DNA from: Polyangiaceae bacterium
GTDB lineage: Bacteria > Myxococcota > Polyangia > Polyangiales > Polyangiaceae
DNA: 21,762 nucleotides
Direction: 5' to 3'
NCBI GenBank assembly: GCA_025936205.1
Contig: JAICTU010000099.1
Span: 1-21,762, forward strand
Under the pieces are notes generated by a model, which worked only from the letters and a program-made list of their open reading frames with translations, had not been told where the DNA came from and did not search any database. Made by a program: the position numbers and the translations under genes. Positions 1 to 6,988 of the stretch are shown piece after piece. How positions within the stretch are numbered: position 1 is the first letter of the stretch; the number at the start of each line of letters is the position of its first letter.

Positions 1-23
1 CTCGTAATCTGCGAACCGAGCAT
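1..23 (-). CDS. 5' end of an unidentified gene running off the left edge
   Basis: Only the first seven codons lie in the window (MLGSQIT...), so the product cannot be named. The gene is called because the minus strand reads AAGGAGG (positions 36-30), then six bases, then ATG (23-21). This is a textbook ribosome binding site and start, and the strongest Shine-Dalgarno match I found in the window. It has the same direction as the sugar-mutase operon that ends 120 bases upstream and could be its last member or a separate unit. A 13-bp palindrome (81-93) lies between them. The start context is good, but seven codons cannot show coding bias. Confidence 0.5.
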
Positions 24-29
24 TGGGCT

Positions 30-36
30 CCTCCTT
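30..36 (-). promoter_or_regulatory. Consensus Shine-Dalgarno of the left-edge gene
   Basis: AAGGAGG on the minus strand, six bases before an ATG at 23-21. It is the main evidence that a gene starts here. Confidence 0.55.
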
Positions 37-80
37 GGTCTAGACACCCGCGGAAGTAGCCCAGTGCTCACCTATTGAAA

Positions 81-93
81 ATCCATGATGGAT
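81..93. repeat. 13-bp perfect palindrome upstream of the left-edge gene
   Basis: atccat-g-atggat is a perfect inverted repeat with one central base, in the gap between the sugar mutase stop and the next minus-strand start. It could be an operator. The rest of 37-143 shows only a weak 5-bp stem (116-120 with 136-140) just after the mutase stop, too weak to call a terminator. Confidence 0.3.
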
Positions 94-143
94 CGGCGCC
101 TTACGAAAGCCTGCCCGGCTAAGATCCTACCTATGAGCCGCAG

Positions 144-1883
144 CTAGCTGAATCCGAGCTCCCTCACCACGGCCTCGCCGAAGGCGCGCGCTTCCTCCTG
201 CAGCATGCTTTCGGCTTGCCAAACGTCCGCGCCAGCGGGGAGCGCTCGGCTCAGGTCGATATAGATCTTGAGCTTGGGCTCTGTGCCGCTGGGCCGCACC
301 AGGATGCGCCCGCGCTCGCCGAGCGATAGCTCGACCAAGCTGGCGTTGCCGAGCCAGCGCGGACGCTTTTCTCCGCCGCTGCGGAAGTCACGAAGAGCTG
401 CAACCTCTGTCCCCATGACCCGCGTGGGAGGCTTGCCACAGATCCGATCCATCGCGGTGCGAATCTCGCGCGCCCCGTCCAACCCCGGGCGCGTCACGCT
501 GCGCTGCACGCTCACCCAGAGCCCATGGCGTCGGTACAGACGCTCCAGGCGCTCGCGCAAGCTGCTGCCGCGCGCCTTCTCGATCGCTGCCAGCTCGCAG
601 AGTAGCAGCGCGGCAGAAATGCCGTCCTTGTCGCGCACCAGCTGTCCGACGCTGTATCCGAGCGCTTCCTCGAAACCGATGACGTGACTCAGCTGGCCTG
701 ATCCCATCAGCTCGAGCGCCGCGGTCCAGATCCATTTGAACCCCGTCAGCGTCTGCTCGCAGCGTGCGCCGTATGCCGAGGCGATCGAGCCCAGCATGGG
801 CGAGGAGACGATGCTCTGCGTCACCAGCGCCTGCGGCTTGCCCGCACCCTCTCGAGCATGGCGCTCCAGAGCATGCTCCGAGAGCAACAGGCCGATCTGA
901 TTGCCGGTGAGGGGAGCGTACTGGCCATCCCCGATGGGCACCGCGGCGGCGAGCCGATCCACATCGGGATCATTGGCGATGACCAACTCCGCCTGGACCC
1001 GCTGTGCGAGACGAATCGCGAGATCGAGGGCTCCGGGCTCCTCCGGATTGGGGAAGCGCACGGTCGGGAAGCGACCATCCGGTTCGCGTTGCTCTTCCAC
1101 CATGTGCAGGCTCGTGAAGCCTGCCAACCCCAGCACCCGCTCGATACAAGCGGCGCCCAGCCCGTGCAAGGGCGTGTACGCGATACACAGATCCCGCGCG
1201 GGCGAGCCCGCAGGACGCAGCTCTGCGACGTCGCGATAGTAGTCGTCGATCAGCGTTGCCGGCACGGCGCTGACCCCCGCCACGCGGCCTTGCAGCGCGT
1301 CCAGACGCACCGCTTCAGCCTGGGCGGGAGCCGATCGGGCGATCTCCTCCGCGATCTCGCGGTCGACGGGCGGGACAATCTGCACCGCGTCTGCTCCGTA
1401 CAGCTTGTAGCCATTGTACTCGGCGGGGTTATGGCTGGCGGTGATCACGACACAGGCTGCCGCGCCGAGCCGCCGCGCGGCATACGCCGCGATCGGCGTG
1501 GCCACGGGCGCGGCGAAGTAGCGGACCGGCAAGCCATGAGCAGCGAGCACCCCGACGGTCTCCTCCAGGAATGCGGCGCTCGATCCGCGCGCATCCGCGC
1601 CCACGACGATCGGTGCAGCAGCTCCAGCGGAGCGCCGGGTGCCGAGATAGCGAGCCAGACCAGCGGTGGTGCGGCGCACCACCGCGCGATTCATGCGCAG
1701 CGATCCGGCCCCAACCACCGCTCGCAACCCGGCTGTACCGAATTGCAGCTCACCCGACATCACCTCGATCAGCTGGGCGGTGTTGCCGGCTTGCAGGTAG
1801 CCCAGCAACTCCGCCCGCGTCTCGGGATCCGGGTCGGCGGCGATCCATGCCTGCGCCGCCTCGACCGCTTGCTCGGCATTCAT
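144..1883 (-). CDS. Phospho-sugar mutase (phosphoglucomutase/phosphomannomutase family)
   Basis: Predicted cytosolic alpha-D-phosphohexomutase of 579 residues, interconverting hexose 1- and 6-phosphates through a phosphoserine. All four family signatures are visible: the active-site loop TASHNP around residues 148-153 (Ser150 carries the phosphate), the magnesium loop DPDVDR at 305-310, the sugar-binding GFEEALGY at 403-410 and the phosphate-binding RPSGTEPKLKIY at 530-541. The length fits the long class (about 580 residues, like Bacillus PgcA and human PGM2) rather than the 450-residue bacterial AlgC/GlmM class. The early FGTAGLR motif (48-54) agrees. Its ATG overlaps the stop of the upstream biotin carboxylase by four bases (ATGA), so translation is probably coupled. 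Glucose versus mannose preference cannot be read from the motifs. Confidence 0.95.
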   Translation of the reverse strand: MNAEQAVEAAQAWIAADPDPETRAELLGYLQAGNTAQLIEVMSGELQFGTAGLRAVVGAGSLRMNRAVVRRTTAGLARYLGTRRSAGAAAPIVVGADARGSSAAFLEETVGVLAAHGLPVRYFAAPVATPIAAYAARRLGAAACVVITASHNPAEYNGYKLYGADAVQIVPPVDREIAEEIARSAPAQAEAVRLDALQGRVAGVSAVPATLIDDYYRDVAELRPAGSPARDLCIAYTPLHGLGAACIERVLGLAGFTSLHMVEEQREPDGRFPTVRFPNPEEPGALDLAIRLAQRVQAELVIANDPDVDRLAAAVPIGDGQYAPLTGNQIGLLLSEHALERHAREGAGKPQALVTQSIVSSPMLGSIASAYGARCEQTLTGFKWIWTAALELMGSGQLSHVIGFEEALGYSVGQLVRDKDGISAALLLCELAAIEKARGSSLRERLERLYRRHGLWVSVQRSVTRPGLDGAREIRTAMDRICGKPPTRVMGTEVAALRDFRSGGEKRPRWLGNASLVELSLGERGRILVRPSGTEPKLKIYIDLSRALPAGADVWQAESMLQEEARAFGEAVVRELGFS

Positions 1884-3250
1884 CCCAGTTCTTCGAGCAA
1901 ATGCGTCGTGTAGTCTCCGGAACGGAACTGGGCACCGTCGATCACGCGCAGCATCAATTCCAGGTTGCTGCGCTTGGGCCCCGTCTTGCCCGTGAGCTTG
2001 ATCCGAGTCCGGCGCAGGGCGTCGAGCAAGCGGTCGATGGCGTCTTGTCGGGTCGGGCCATGAGCCAGCACCTTGGCGAGCAGCGGATCATAATGCTGCG
2101 TGATGGCGTCACCTGCGCGAAAGCCGGTGTCGACACGGAAACTCTCACTTTGCTCGGGGAAGCTGAACTCCTCCAGCAAACCAGGCTGCGGCAGAAAACC
2201 TCGCTCGGGGTCCTCCGCGTACAGCCGCACCTCGATCGCATGACCCACCGGTGCTCGATCGGGCGCCAGAGCAATCTCCTCGCCGCTCGCCACGCACAGC
2301 TGCAACTCGACCAGGTCGACCCCGAACACCATCTCCGTCACCCCGTGCTCCACCTGGAGGCGCGGATTCACCTCCAGGAAGTAGGGCACGCCGCGCTCGT
2401 CGACGATGAACTCCACTGTGGCGAGCCCGACGTAGGGCTGCGAGCTCACGAGCTCCAACGCCGCGAGCCAGAGACGCTGGCGCCCTCCGCGCTGGCTCAG
2501 GAAAGCTGCGGGGGAGGGGGACTCCTCGATCAGCTTCTGATGCCTCCGCTGCACGCTGCACTCGCGTTCGCCGAAGGTCCAGCCGCGGCCCTTGCCCGCG
2601 CACAGGACTTGCACCTCGATATGGCGCGGCCGCTCCAGATAGCGCTCCAGATACACGCGCGCGTCACCGAAGGCCGCGCCGCCCCGCTCCGAACAAGTGG
2701 CAGCCGCCTTGGCGAGTTGCTCGAAGTCGTCGACCCGCACCATGCCGATGCCCCCGCCGCCACCGGCCGCCTTGACGATCAGCGGCAGCCCAACTGCGCG
2801 TGCCGCATCCAGCGTCCGCGCCGCATCCGACGGATCGATTGCGACCTCGGTGCCCGGGGGAGGCTCGATACCCAGTGAGCGCGCCAGGCTGCGCGCGGCC
2901 AGCTTGTCGCCGAACGTCTTCAGCACGCCCGTCTCGGGCCCGATGAAGGCCACGCCCAGCTCGCGCACCGCCGCGGCGAACTCAGCGTTCTCGCTGAGCA
3001 AGCCATACCCCGGGTGCACCGCGTCGGCACCGCTCTGCCGGATCGCCTCCAGCAAGGCGGGGCGGTTCAGGTAGCTCTGCGCGAGGGGCGCCTCACCGAG
3101 CCGGATCGCCGCGTCGGCGTTCTTGACGTGCAGGGACTGGGCATCCGCGTCCGAGTAGACCGCGACCGTGGGAATACCCAGCCGCCGACAGGTCCGTTCG
3201 ATACGGACTGCGACCTCGGATCGATTGGCAATCAGGATCTTCTTGAACAT
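1880..3250 (-). CDS. accC: Biotin carboxylase (AccC-type ATP-grasp enzyme)
   Basis: 456 residues, the usual length of a stand-alone biotin carboxylase, which uses ATP and bicarbonate to carboxylate biotin on a carrier protein. The start (MFKKILIANRSEVAVRI) is the family's N-terminal signature. Putative ligands by position in E. coli AccC are Lys116, Lys160, the Gly-rich loop GGGGGIGM (163-170), His210, Lys239 in HQKLIEE, Glu280, and Glu293/Asn295/Arg297/Glu301 in LEVNPRLQVEH. There is no biotinyl domain (no MKM motif), and neither accB nor a carboxyltransferase gene is adjacent. The partner therefore lies elsewhere, and this could be a subunit of acetyl-, propionyl- or another acyl-CoA carboxylase, or of a two-subunit pyruvate carboxylase. 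It starts 12 bases after the rlmN stop, with GAGG about ten bases upstream of the ATG, and overlaps the mutase start by four bases. Confidence 0.9.
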   Translation of the reverse strand: MFKKILIANRSEVAVRIERTCRRLGIPTVAVYSDADAQSLHVKNADAAIRLGEAPLAQSYLNRPALLEAIRQSGADAVHPGYGLLSENAEFAAAVRELGVAFIGPETGVLKTFGDKLAARSLARSLGIEPPPGTEVAIDPSDAARTLDAARAVGLPLIVKAAGGGGGIGMVRVDDFEQLAKAAATCSERGGAAFGDARVYLERYLERPRHIEVQVLCAGKGRGWTFGERECSVQRRHQKLIEESPSPAAFLSQRGGRQRLWLAALELVSSQPYVGLATVEFIVDERGVPYFLEVNPRLQVEHGVTEMVFGVDLVELQLCVASGEEIALAPDRAPVGHAIEVRLYAEDPERGFLPQPGLLEEFSFPEQSESFRVDTGFRAGDAITQHYDPLLAKVLAHGPTRQDAIDRLLDALRRTRIKLTGKTGPKRSNLELMLRVIDGAQFRSGDYTTHLLEELG

Positions 3251-3262
3251 GCGTCGTCGACC

Positions 3263-4429
3263 TCATCCGGTTGAGCCTTGTACACGCTGCGGCGAGCCCA
3301 GGGCGAGTTGACCGCAAGCGGCATCGACATCGTCGCCTCGGGTCTGCCGTACCGAGCAGCTGACGCGCAGCAGACCGAGCTCGCGCCGAAAGGCCTCGAC
3401 GGCTTCCGGCTGGGGCGCGCGCATGCTGGACGCAGCGATCGGATTCATCGGGATCAGGTTCACCTTCACGGGCAGCCCGCGCAGCGTCTGCACCAATCGA
3501 CGCGCGTGCTCGACCCCGTCGTTCACGCCGTGGATCAGCGTGTATTCGATGGTGATGCGCCGGCGTTTGGGCAGCGGATAGCGCCGCAACGCCTCGATCA
3601 GCTCAGCCAGCGGTTGGCTCTCGTTCATGGGCACGATGCGACTGCGCGTGGGACCGTCCGGCGCATGCAGGGAGATGGCGAGGCCGATCTTGCCCGCAAA
3701 GTCCTGGCCCAGCTTCTGAATACCGCTGATCAACCCGACCGTGCTGACGGTGATACGGCGGGGGCTGAGCCCGGCGCCCTCGGGATGCGTGAGCAGCCGG
3801 ATCGACTGCGCGGTCTCCGCGTAGTGGTGCAGGGGCTCGCCCATGCCCATGAACACGATGTTCTTGATCCGCTCCCCCTCGTCGAGATGGCGGCGAGCGA
3901 GAATGAACTGAGAGACGACCTCGTGAGCGCCGAGCCCGCGCTTCAATCCAGCTTGCCCGCTCGCGCAGAATACACAGCCCATGGCGCATCCGACCTGGGT
4001 CGAGATGCACAGCGTGACCGGCTTCTCGGTGCGAGTCTCATCCCCGTGCGCTTCGAGCTCGTCGTCGTCCTCTTCCTCCTCGAACGCCTCGCGCTCCAGG
4101 TTCTCGCGCGGAATCAACACGCACTCGATGGCCAGACCATCCTTCAGGCGTAGCAGCAGCTTGCGTGTGCCGTCCGTCGAGCGGCGCACCGACTCTTCAT
4201 CGAGCGGACTGACGAGTCCATGCTCGCGCAACTTCGCGCGCAGGGGCCGGCTCAGATTGGTCATCTGCTCGACGTCCAGCACGCCGCGCCGGTGCACCCA
4301 CTGGAAGATCTGTTGAGCGCGGAACGCAGGCTCACCCCACCGCTGCATGCACTCGCGCCACTCGTCGGGCAGCCAGCCCACGGCCTGACGTTCACGCGTT
4401 CCGGTACGGCGGACGGCAGTCTCGGTCAT
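3263..4429 (-). CDS. rlmN: Dual-specificity RNA methyltransferase RlmN
   Basis: Radical SAM enzyme that methylates C2 of A2503 in 23S rRNA and A37 in some tRNAs. The product is 388 residues from the ATG at 4429. The reading frame stays open 51 codons further upstream, but this ATG overlaps the mazG stop by four bases and begins the conserved part. The [4Fe-4S] motif CxxxCxxC is C148-C152-C155 (CAMGCVFC), GMGEP lies at 195-199, and the methyl-carrying cysteine is C372 in TRGDDVDAACGQL. An unusual acidic insert (about residues 111-136, with EEEEDDDELE) sits just before the CISTQVGC strand, where most family members have only a few residues. It is cotranscribed with mazG and the biotin carboxylase. 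Confidence 0.95.
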   Translation of the reverse strand: MTETAVRRTGTRERQAVGWLPDEWRECMQRWGEPAFRAQQIFQWVHRRGVLDVEQMTNLSRPLRAKLREHGLVSPLDEESVRRSTDGTRKLLLRLKDGLAIECVLIPRENLEREAFEEEEDDDELEAHGDETRTEKPVTLCISTQVGCAMGCVFCASGQAGLKRGLGAHEVVSQFILARRHLDEGERIKNIVFMGMGEPLHHYAETAQSIRLLTHPEGAGLSPRRITVSTVGLISGIQKLGQDFAGKIGLAISLHAPDGPTRSRIVPMNESQPLAELIEALRRYPLPKRRRITIEYTLIHGVNDGVEHARRLVQTLRGLPVKVNLIPMNPIAASSMRAPQPEAVEAFRRELGLLRVSCSVRQTRGDDVDAACGQLALGSPQRVQGSTG

Positions 4430-5385
4430 TGGGCACCAGGCTCCTCGGAGGCCTTCGCCTCGTTCCAGTAAGCGTCGAGCTGCTCGAGCGAGATCCCCAG
4501 CGTGGGCTGCCCTTCGGCGTTTCGAGGCCAGTCTCCGAGCTCCTGCCGCACCCGTCGTTCGACATGCGCAAAGCGCGCGCAAAACTTGTCGTTCGTCCGC
4601 TGGAGGGCGCGCGCTGCGTCCACCCCGTGATGGCGGGCGAGGTTGACCGCTGCGAACAGCAAGTCCCCCAGCTCCGCCTCGATCTCCCGGGCATCACCGC
4701 TCTCGAGGGCAGCATCCAGCTCCCCGAGCTCTTCTTGCAGCTTGGCGCGCGAGCCGCCGGCGTCGGGCCAGTCGAACCCAACTCGCCGTACCTCCAGACC
4801 GATACGCTGTGCCCGCTCCAGACCGGGCAGCGAGCGCGGCACGCGCGCCAACAGATCACGGCGTTTGGGCTTTTCCCTGGCCTTGAGCGCCTCCCACTGG
4901 CGGGCCACGGCGCCCGCGTCTTCGAGCTGAACCTCTTCGAAGACGTGCGGATGACGGCGCACGAGCTTCTCGCAGATCCCGAACACCACGTCGTCCGGGC
5001 CAAAACCATGCTGCGTGCGCGCCAGCTCGGCGAGGAAGACCACCTGCAGCAGCAGGTCCCCGAGTTCCTCCTGCAGGCCAGCGGCCTCCTTCGAGTCGAT
5101 CGCGTCGATGACCTCGCAGGCCTCCTCCAATACATAGCGCCGGAGCGACGCGGGGGTCTGCTCCCGATCCCAGGGGCAACCATCGGGAGCCAGCAGGCGC
5201 TGCATGAGCTCCACGAGCCGCGGCAACGTCTGACCTTGCTGCTGCGGGACCGGTAGACGGGACGGCAGCGGAAAAGCACGGGGCGACGCCGGTGTGGCAG
5301 AACCATTTGAATCGATGGGCGCGGGGCGGGTGGAATTGGCCTGACTCACTGACAAGTCCTCTGGAAACACAGCCTCTGGAAACAC
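4426..5385 (-). CDS. mazG: Nucleoside triphosphate pyrophosphohydrolase MazG
   Basis: House-cleaning enzyme that hydrolyses (d)NTPs to NMP and PPi. The frame from GTG 5385 gives 319 residues, against roughly 260-270 for typical two-domain MazG. The excess is a Pro/Ser-rich N-terminal stretch (1-50) before the conserved LPRLVELMQRLLAPDGCPWDREQT. The metal-binding EExxE...EExxD is E87/E88/E91 and E106/E107/D110. A second MazG domain carries EELGELD (218-224) and EAELGDLL (236-243). No ATG precedes the conserved domain; GTG codons at 5385 and 5349 are the plausible starts, so the N-terminus is uncertain. The first residues (FPEAVFPED) come from a 15-bp tandem repeat that keeps this frame open up to a TAG at 5425-5427. 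The stop overlaps the rlmN ATG by four bases. Confidence 0.92.
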   Translation of the reverse strand: MFPEAVFPEDLSVSQANSTRPAPIDSNGSATPASPRAFPLPSRLPVPQQQGQTLPRLVELMQRLLAPDGCPWDREQTPASLRRYVLEEACEVIDAIDSKEAAGLQEELGDLLLQVVFLAELARTQHGFGPDDVVFGICEKLVRRHPHVFEEVQLEDAGAVARQWEALKAREKPKRRDLLARVPRSLPGLERAQRIGLEVRRVGFDWPDAGGSRAKLQEELGELDAALESGDAREIEAELGDLLFAAVNLARHHGVDAARALQRTNDKFCARFAHVERRVRQELGDWPRNAEGQPTLGISLEQLDAYWNEAKASEEPGAQ

Positions 5386-5432
5386 AGCCTCTTGAAATAC
5401 GGCCTGTTGATAGACAGCGGCGTTCTAGACAG
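5358..5432. repeat. Five-unit degenerate 15-bp tandem repeat
   Basis: Units at 5358-5372 and 5373-5387 are identical (cctctggaaacacag). Those at 5388-5402 (cctcttgaaatacgg), 5403-5417 (cctgttgatagacag) and 5418-5432 (cggcgttctagacag) diverge progressively with distance from mazG. The unit is five codons long. Read on the minus strand in the mazG frame it codes AVYQQ-AVFQE-AVFPE-AVFPE after a TAG at 5425-5427. It fills most of the gap between the cysteine synthase stop and mazG. Confidence 0.85.
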
Positions 5433-5456
5433 CCTCGTGCGCAAAGCCGAGGGCCA

Positions 5457-6425
5457 TCAAAACAGATACCGCTCGCCAGAGTCGCACAGGATCGTGACGA
5501 CGTTGCTGGATGGGGGCAGCCGCTGCGCCACGGCGCAGGCAGCGTATACATTGGCCCCGGCGGAAGGTCCCACGAGCAGGCCCTCTGCTTGGGCCAATCT
5601 GCGGGCGGTGCGCTCGGCGACGGTGTCGCTGACGGCCACGATTTCGTCGATCACCCCGCGATCGAGGATCGGGGGCACGAATCCTGCGCCCAGCCCTTGG
5701 ATGGAATGGGGGCCCGCTCTTCCGCCGCTCAGGACCGGGCTGTTCTTTGGCTCGACGGCGACAATCTGCACTCTGCCCAGTCGCTCTCTCAGACAGCGGC
5801 CCACCCCGGTCAGCGTGCCTCCAGTGCCCACGCCGGCGACGAAGGCATCCACGCTGCCGCCCAGCTGGGCCAGAATTTCACGCGCGGTTCCGCGATAGTG
5901 GCTGGCTGGATTGGCTGGATTCTCGAATTGCCGAGGCATGAATGCACCCGGTGTTTCTCGCAACAGCTTGTCCGCATGCCGGACGGCACCGAGCATGCCG
6001 TCCGACGCGGCGGTCAAGGCAATCTCCGCGCCGTAGGCGCGCATGATATGCCGGCGCTCGAGGCTCATGTCTTCCGGCATGACGAGTACGCAGCGATAGC
6101 CGCGAACGGCGGAGATCATCGCCAGGCTGATGCCGGTGTTGCCGCTGGTCGCTTCGATCAGCGTGGCTCCTGGCTTCAGCTTTCCGGAGGCCTCTGCCGC
6201 TCGGATCATGGACAGGGCCGGACGATCCTTCACGCTGCCCGCGGGGTTGAGAAACTCGGCCTTCCCCCAGACCCGTGCGCTCGGCGCCGTTTCCATTCGT
6301 GCCAGCCGCACCAGCGGCGTGCGACCGATCAGCTCCAGCACGCTTTCGGCGCAGATTCCGCGCTGTTCCGCGTCGAGGGGCGGCTCTGCGCCGGACGAAC
6401 TGGGAGCCTCGGGGCCCTCGGTCAT
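5457..6425 (-). CDS. cysK: Cysteine synthase (O-acetylserine sulfhydrylase family)
   Basis: PLP enzyme that makes L-cysteine from O-acetylserine and sulfide; 322 residues. The PLP lysine is K66 in NPAGSVKDRPALSMI, the substrate loop is EATSGNTG (91-98), the phosphate-binding loop GTGGTLTG (200-207), and the C-terminal CDSGERYL (314-321) contains the pyridine-ring Ser. The NPAGSVKDR and MPEDMSLERR stretches resemble CysM as well as CysK, while the C-terminal half (EPKNSPVLSGG, GLGAGFVPP) is CysK-like, so CysK is preferred. A 25-residue acidic, Pro/Ser-rich N-terminus precedes the fold. The protein stops at RYLF, a few residues short of the usual STPLF-like ending. The ATG at 6425 is the first gene of the leftward operon. 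No good sigma-70 promoter is visible directly upstream. Confidence 0.92.
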   Translation of the reverse strand: MTEGPEAPSSSGAEPPLDAEQRGICAESVLELIGRTPLVRLARMETAPSARVWGKAEFLNPAGSVKDRPALSMIRAAEASGKLKPGATLIEATSGNTGISLAMISAVRGYRCVLVMPEDMSLERRHIMRAYGAEIALTAASDGMLGAVRHADKLLRETPGAFMPRQFENPANPASHYRGTAREILAQLGGSVDAFVAGVGTGGTLTGVGRCLRERLGRVQIVAVEPKNSPVLSGGRAGPHSIQGLGAGFVPPILDRGVIDEIVAVSDTVAERTARRLAQAEGLLVGPSAGANVYAACAVAQRLPPSSNVVTILCDSGERYLF

Positions 6426-6834
6426 GGAGCCAGGCTAGCATCCGGCACCCGATGGTGGACAATCATTCATGGCGAATGCCTCGGCCCAATGGCCACAGGC
6501 GAGCTCCGTTTCCGGGTACGCGGGGTTCAAACCCATTTCGGAGCGCCAGCGCTGAAACGTGACATCGACGTCCGCGCTCGTTGCACATCTGAAAGACGAT
6601 AGGTGCAGTGCGGTGACGCGGCATGTGCGTCATTCGTATGCGCAGATGGATCGTTGCTTCACTCTGAGCGGACCGGAGCACGCGAAGCGGGCGAGCCACA
6701 CTGCAACTGATGTGCGCTGCCGCTAACGTTCCGTTCGGAGTGCGGCGGGTTCTCGAGAGCCGCTCGTATTGCGCGCAGCGCGCCCGGGCTCGTTGATTCC
6801 AGCACACTCCTTCGCAGCTCCGAATGCGGTGAAC

Positions 6835-6900
6835 CGGCGCCTGGCCACGATCGCGAGAGGCTGCTGTCGAGCCGACGCGATAGGACGCGCGCAGGCGCCG
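6835..6900. other. Nested stem-loop, possible structured RNA
   Basis: Outer perfect 9-bp stem cggcgcctg (6835-6843) with caggcgccg (6892-6900). Middle 6-bp stem atcgcg (6850-6855) with cgcgat (6876-6881). Inner 4-bp stem ggct (6859-6862) with agcc (6870-6873) closes a 7-base loop. All lie inside non-coding DNA about 90 bases before the next start. Strand is unknown, and no T-run follows on either side. Confidence 0.3.
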
Positions 6901-6970
6901 ATTACGCCGGCTGGGTGAAAGGCGGCAGGAAAAAACTCTCCACGTGATCCGCCATCGCAGCACGTTGACG

Positions 6971-6979
6971 TGCTATGAT
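6971..6979 (+). promoter_or_regulatory. Extended -10 promoter, probably giving a leaderless mRNA
   Basis: tgctatgat is an extended -10 (TGnTATGAT, one mismatch to TATAAT). Transcription would start about seven bases later, near 6986-6989, almost on the ATG at 6989. The start has no Shine-Dalgarno, which agrees with leaderless translation. No -35 is evident at 17 bp, as often seen for extended -10 promoters. Confidence 0.4.
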
Positions 6980-6988
6980 TTGACATCG

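Larger units (their letters stand above)
6426..6988. other. 563-bp stretch with no convincing gene, between divergent genes
   Basis: Lies between the cysteine synthase start (minus) and the amidotransferase-like start (plus). Open frames exist on the minus strand (for example 6463-6963), but they read as Arg-rich, compositionally biased sequence without any recognisable domain. It contains a nested inverted repeat at 6835-6900, a GC palindrome (6771-6783, gcgcgcagcgcgc), and a probable promoter at its right end. A decayed gene or a structured RNA is possible; nothing proves either. Confidence 0.5.

Noticed and set aside
858..1913. 351-codon plus-strand open frame opposite the sugar mutase
   Set aside because: Antisense shadow without signatures.
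6521..6550. tRNA-like T-loop (ggggttcaaaccc followed by gagcgcca)
   Set aside because: No matching 5' acceptor strand, D-arm or anticodon arm upstream at the right distance, and the would-be T-stem has mismatches.
5292..6602. 436-codon plus-strand open frame opposite the cysteine synthase
   Set aside because: Compositionally odd antisense frame; the minus strand codes an intact PLP enzyme with all motifs.
6463..6963. 166-codon minus-strand open frame in the intergenic stretch
   Set aside because: Arg-rich, no ribosome binding site, no signal or domain; overlaps the stem-loop and the promoter region.
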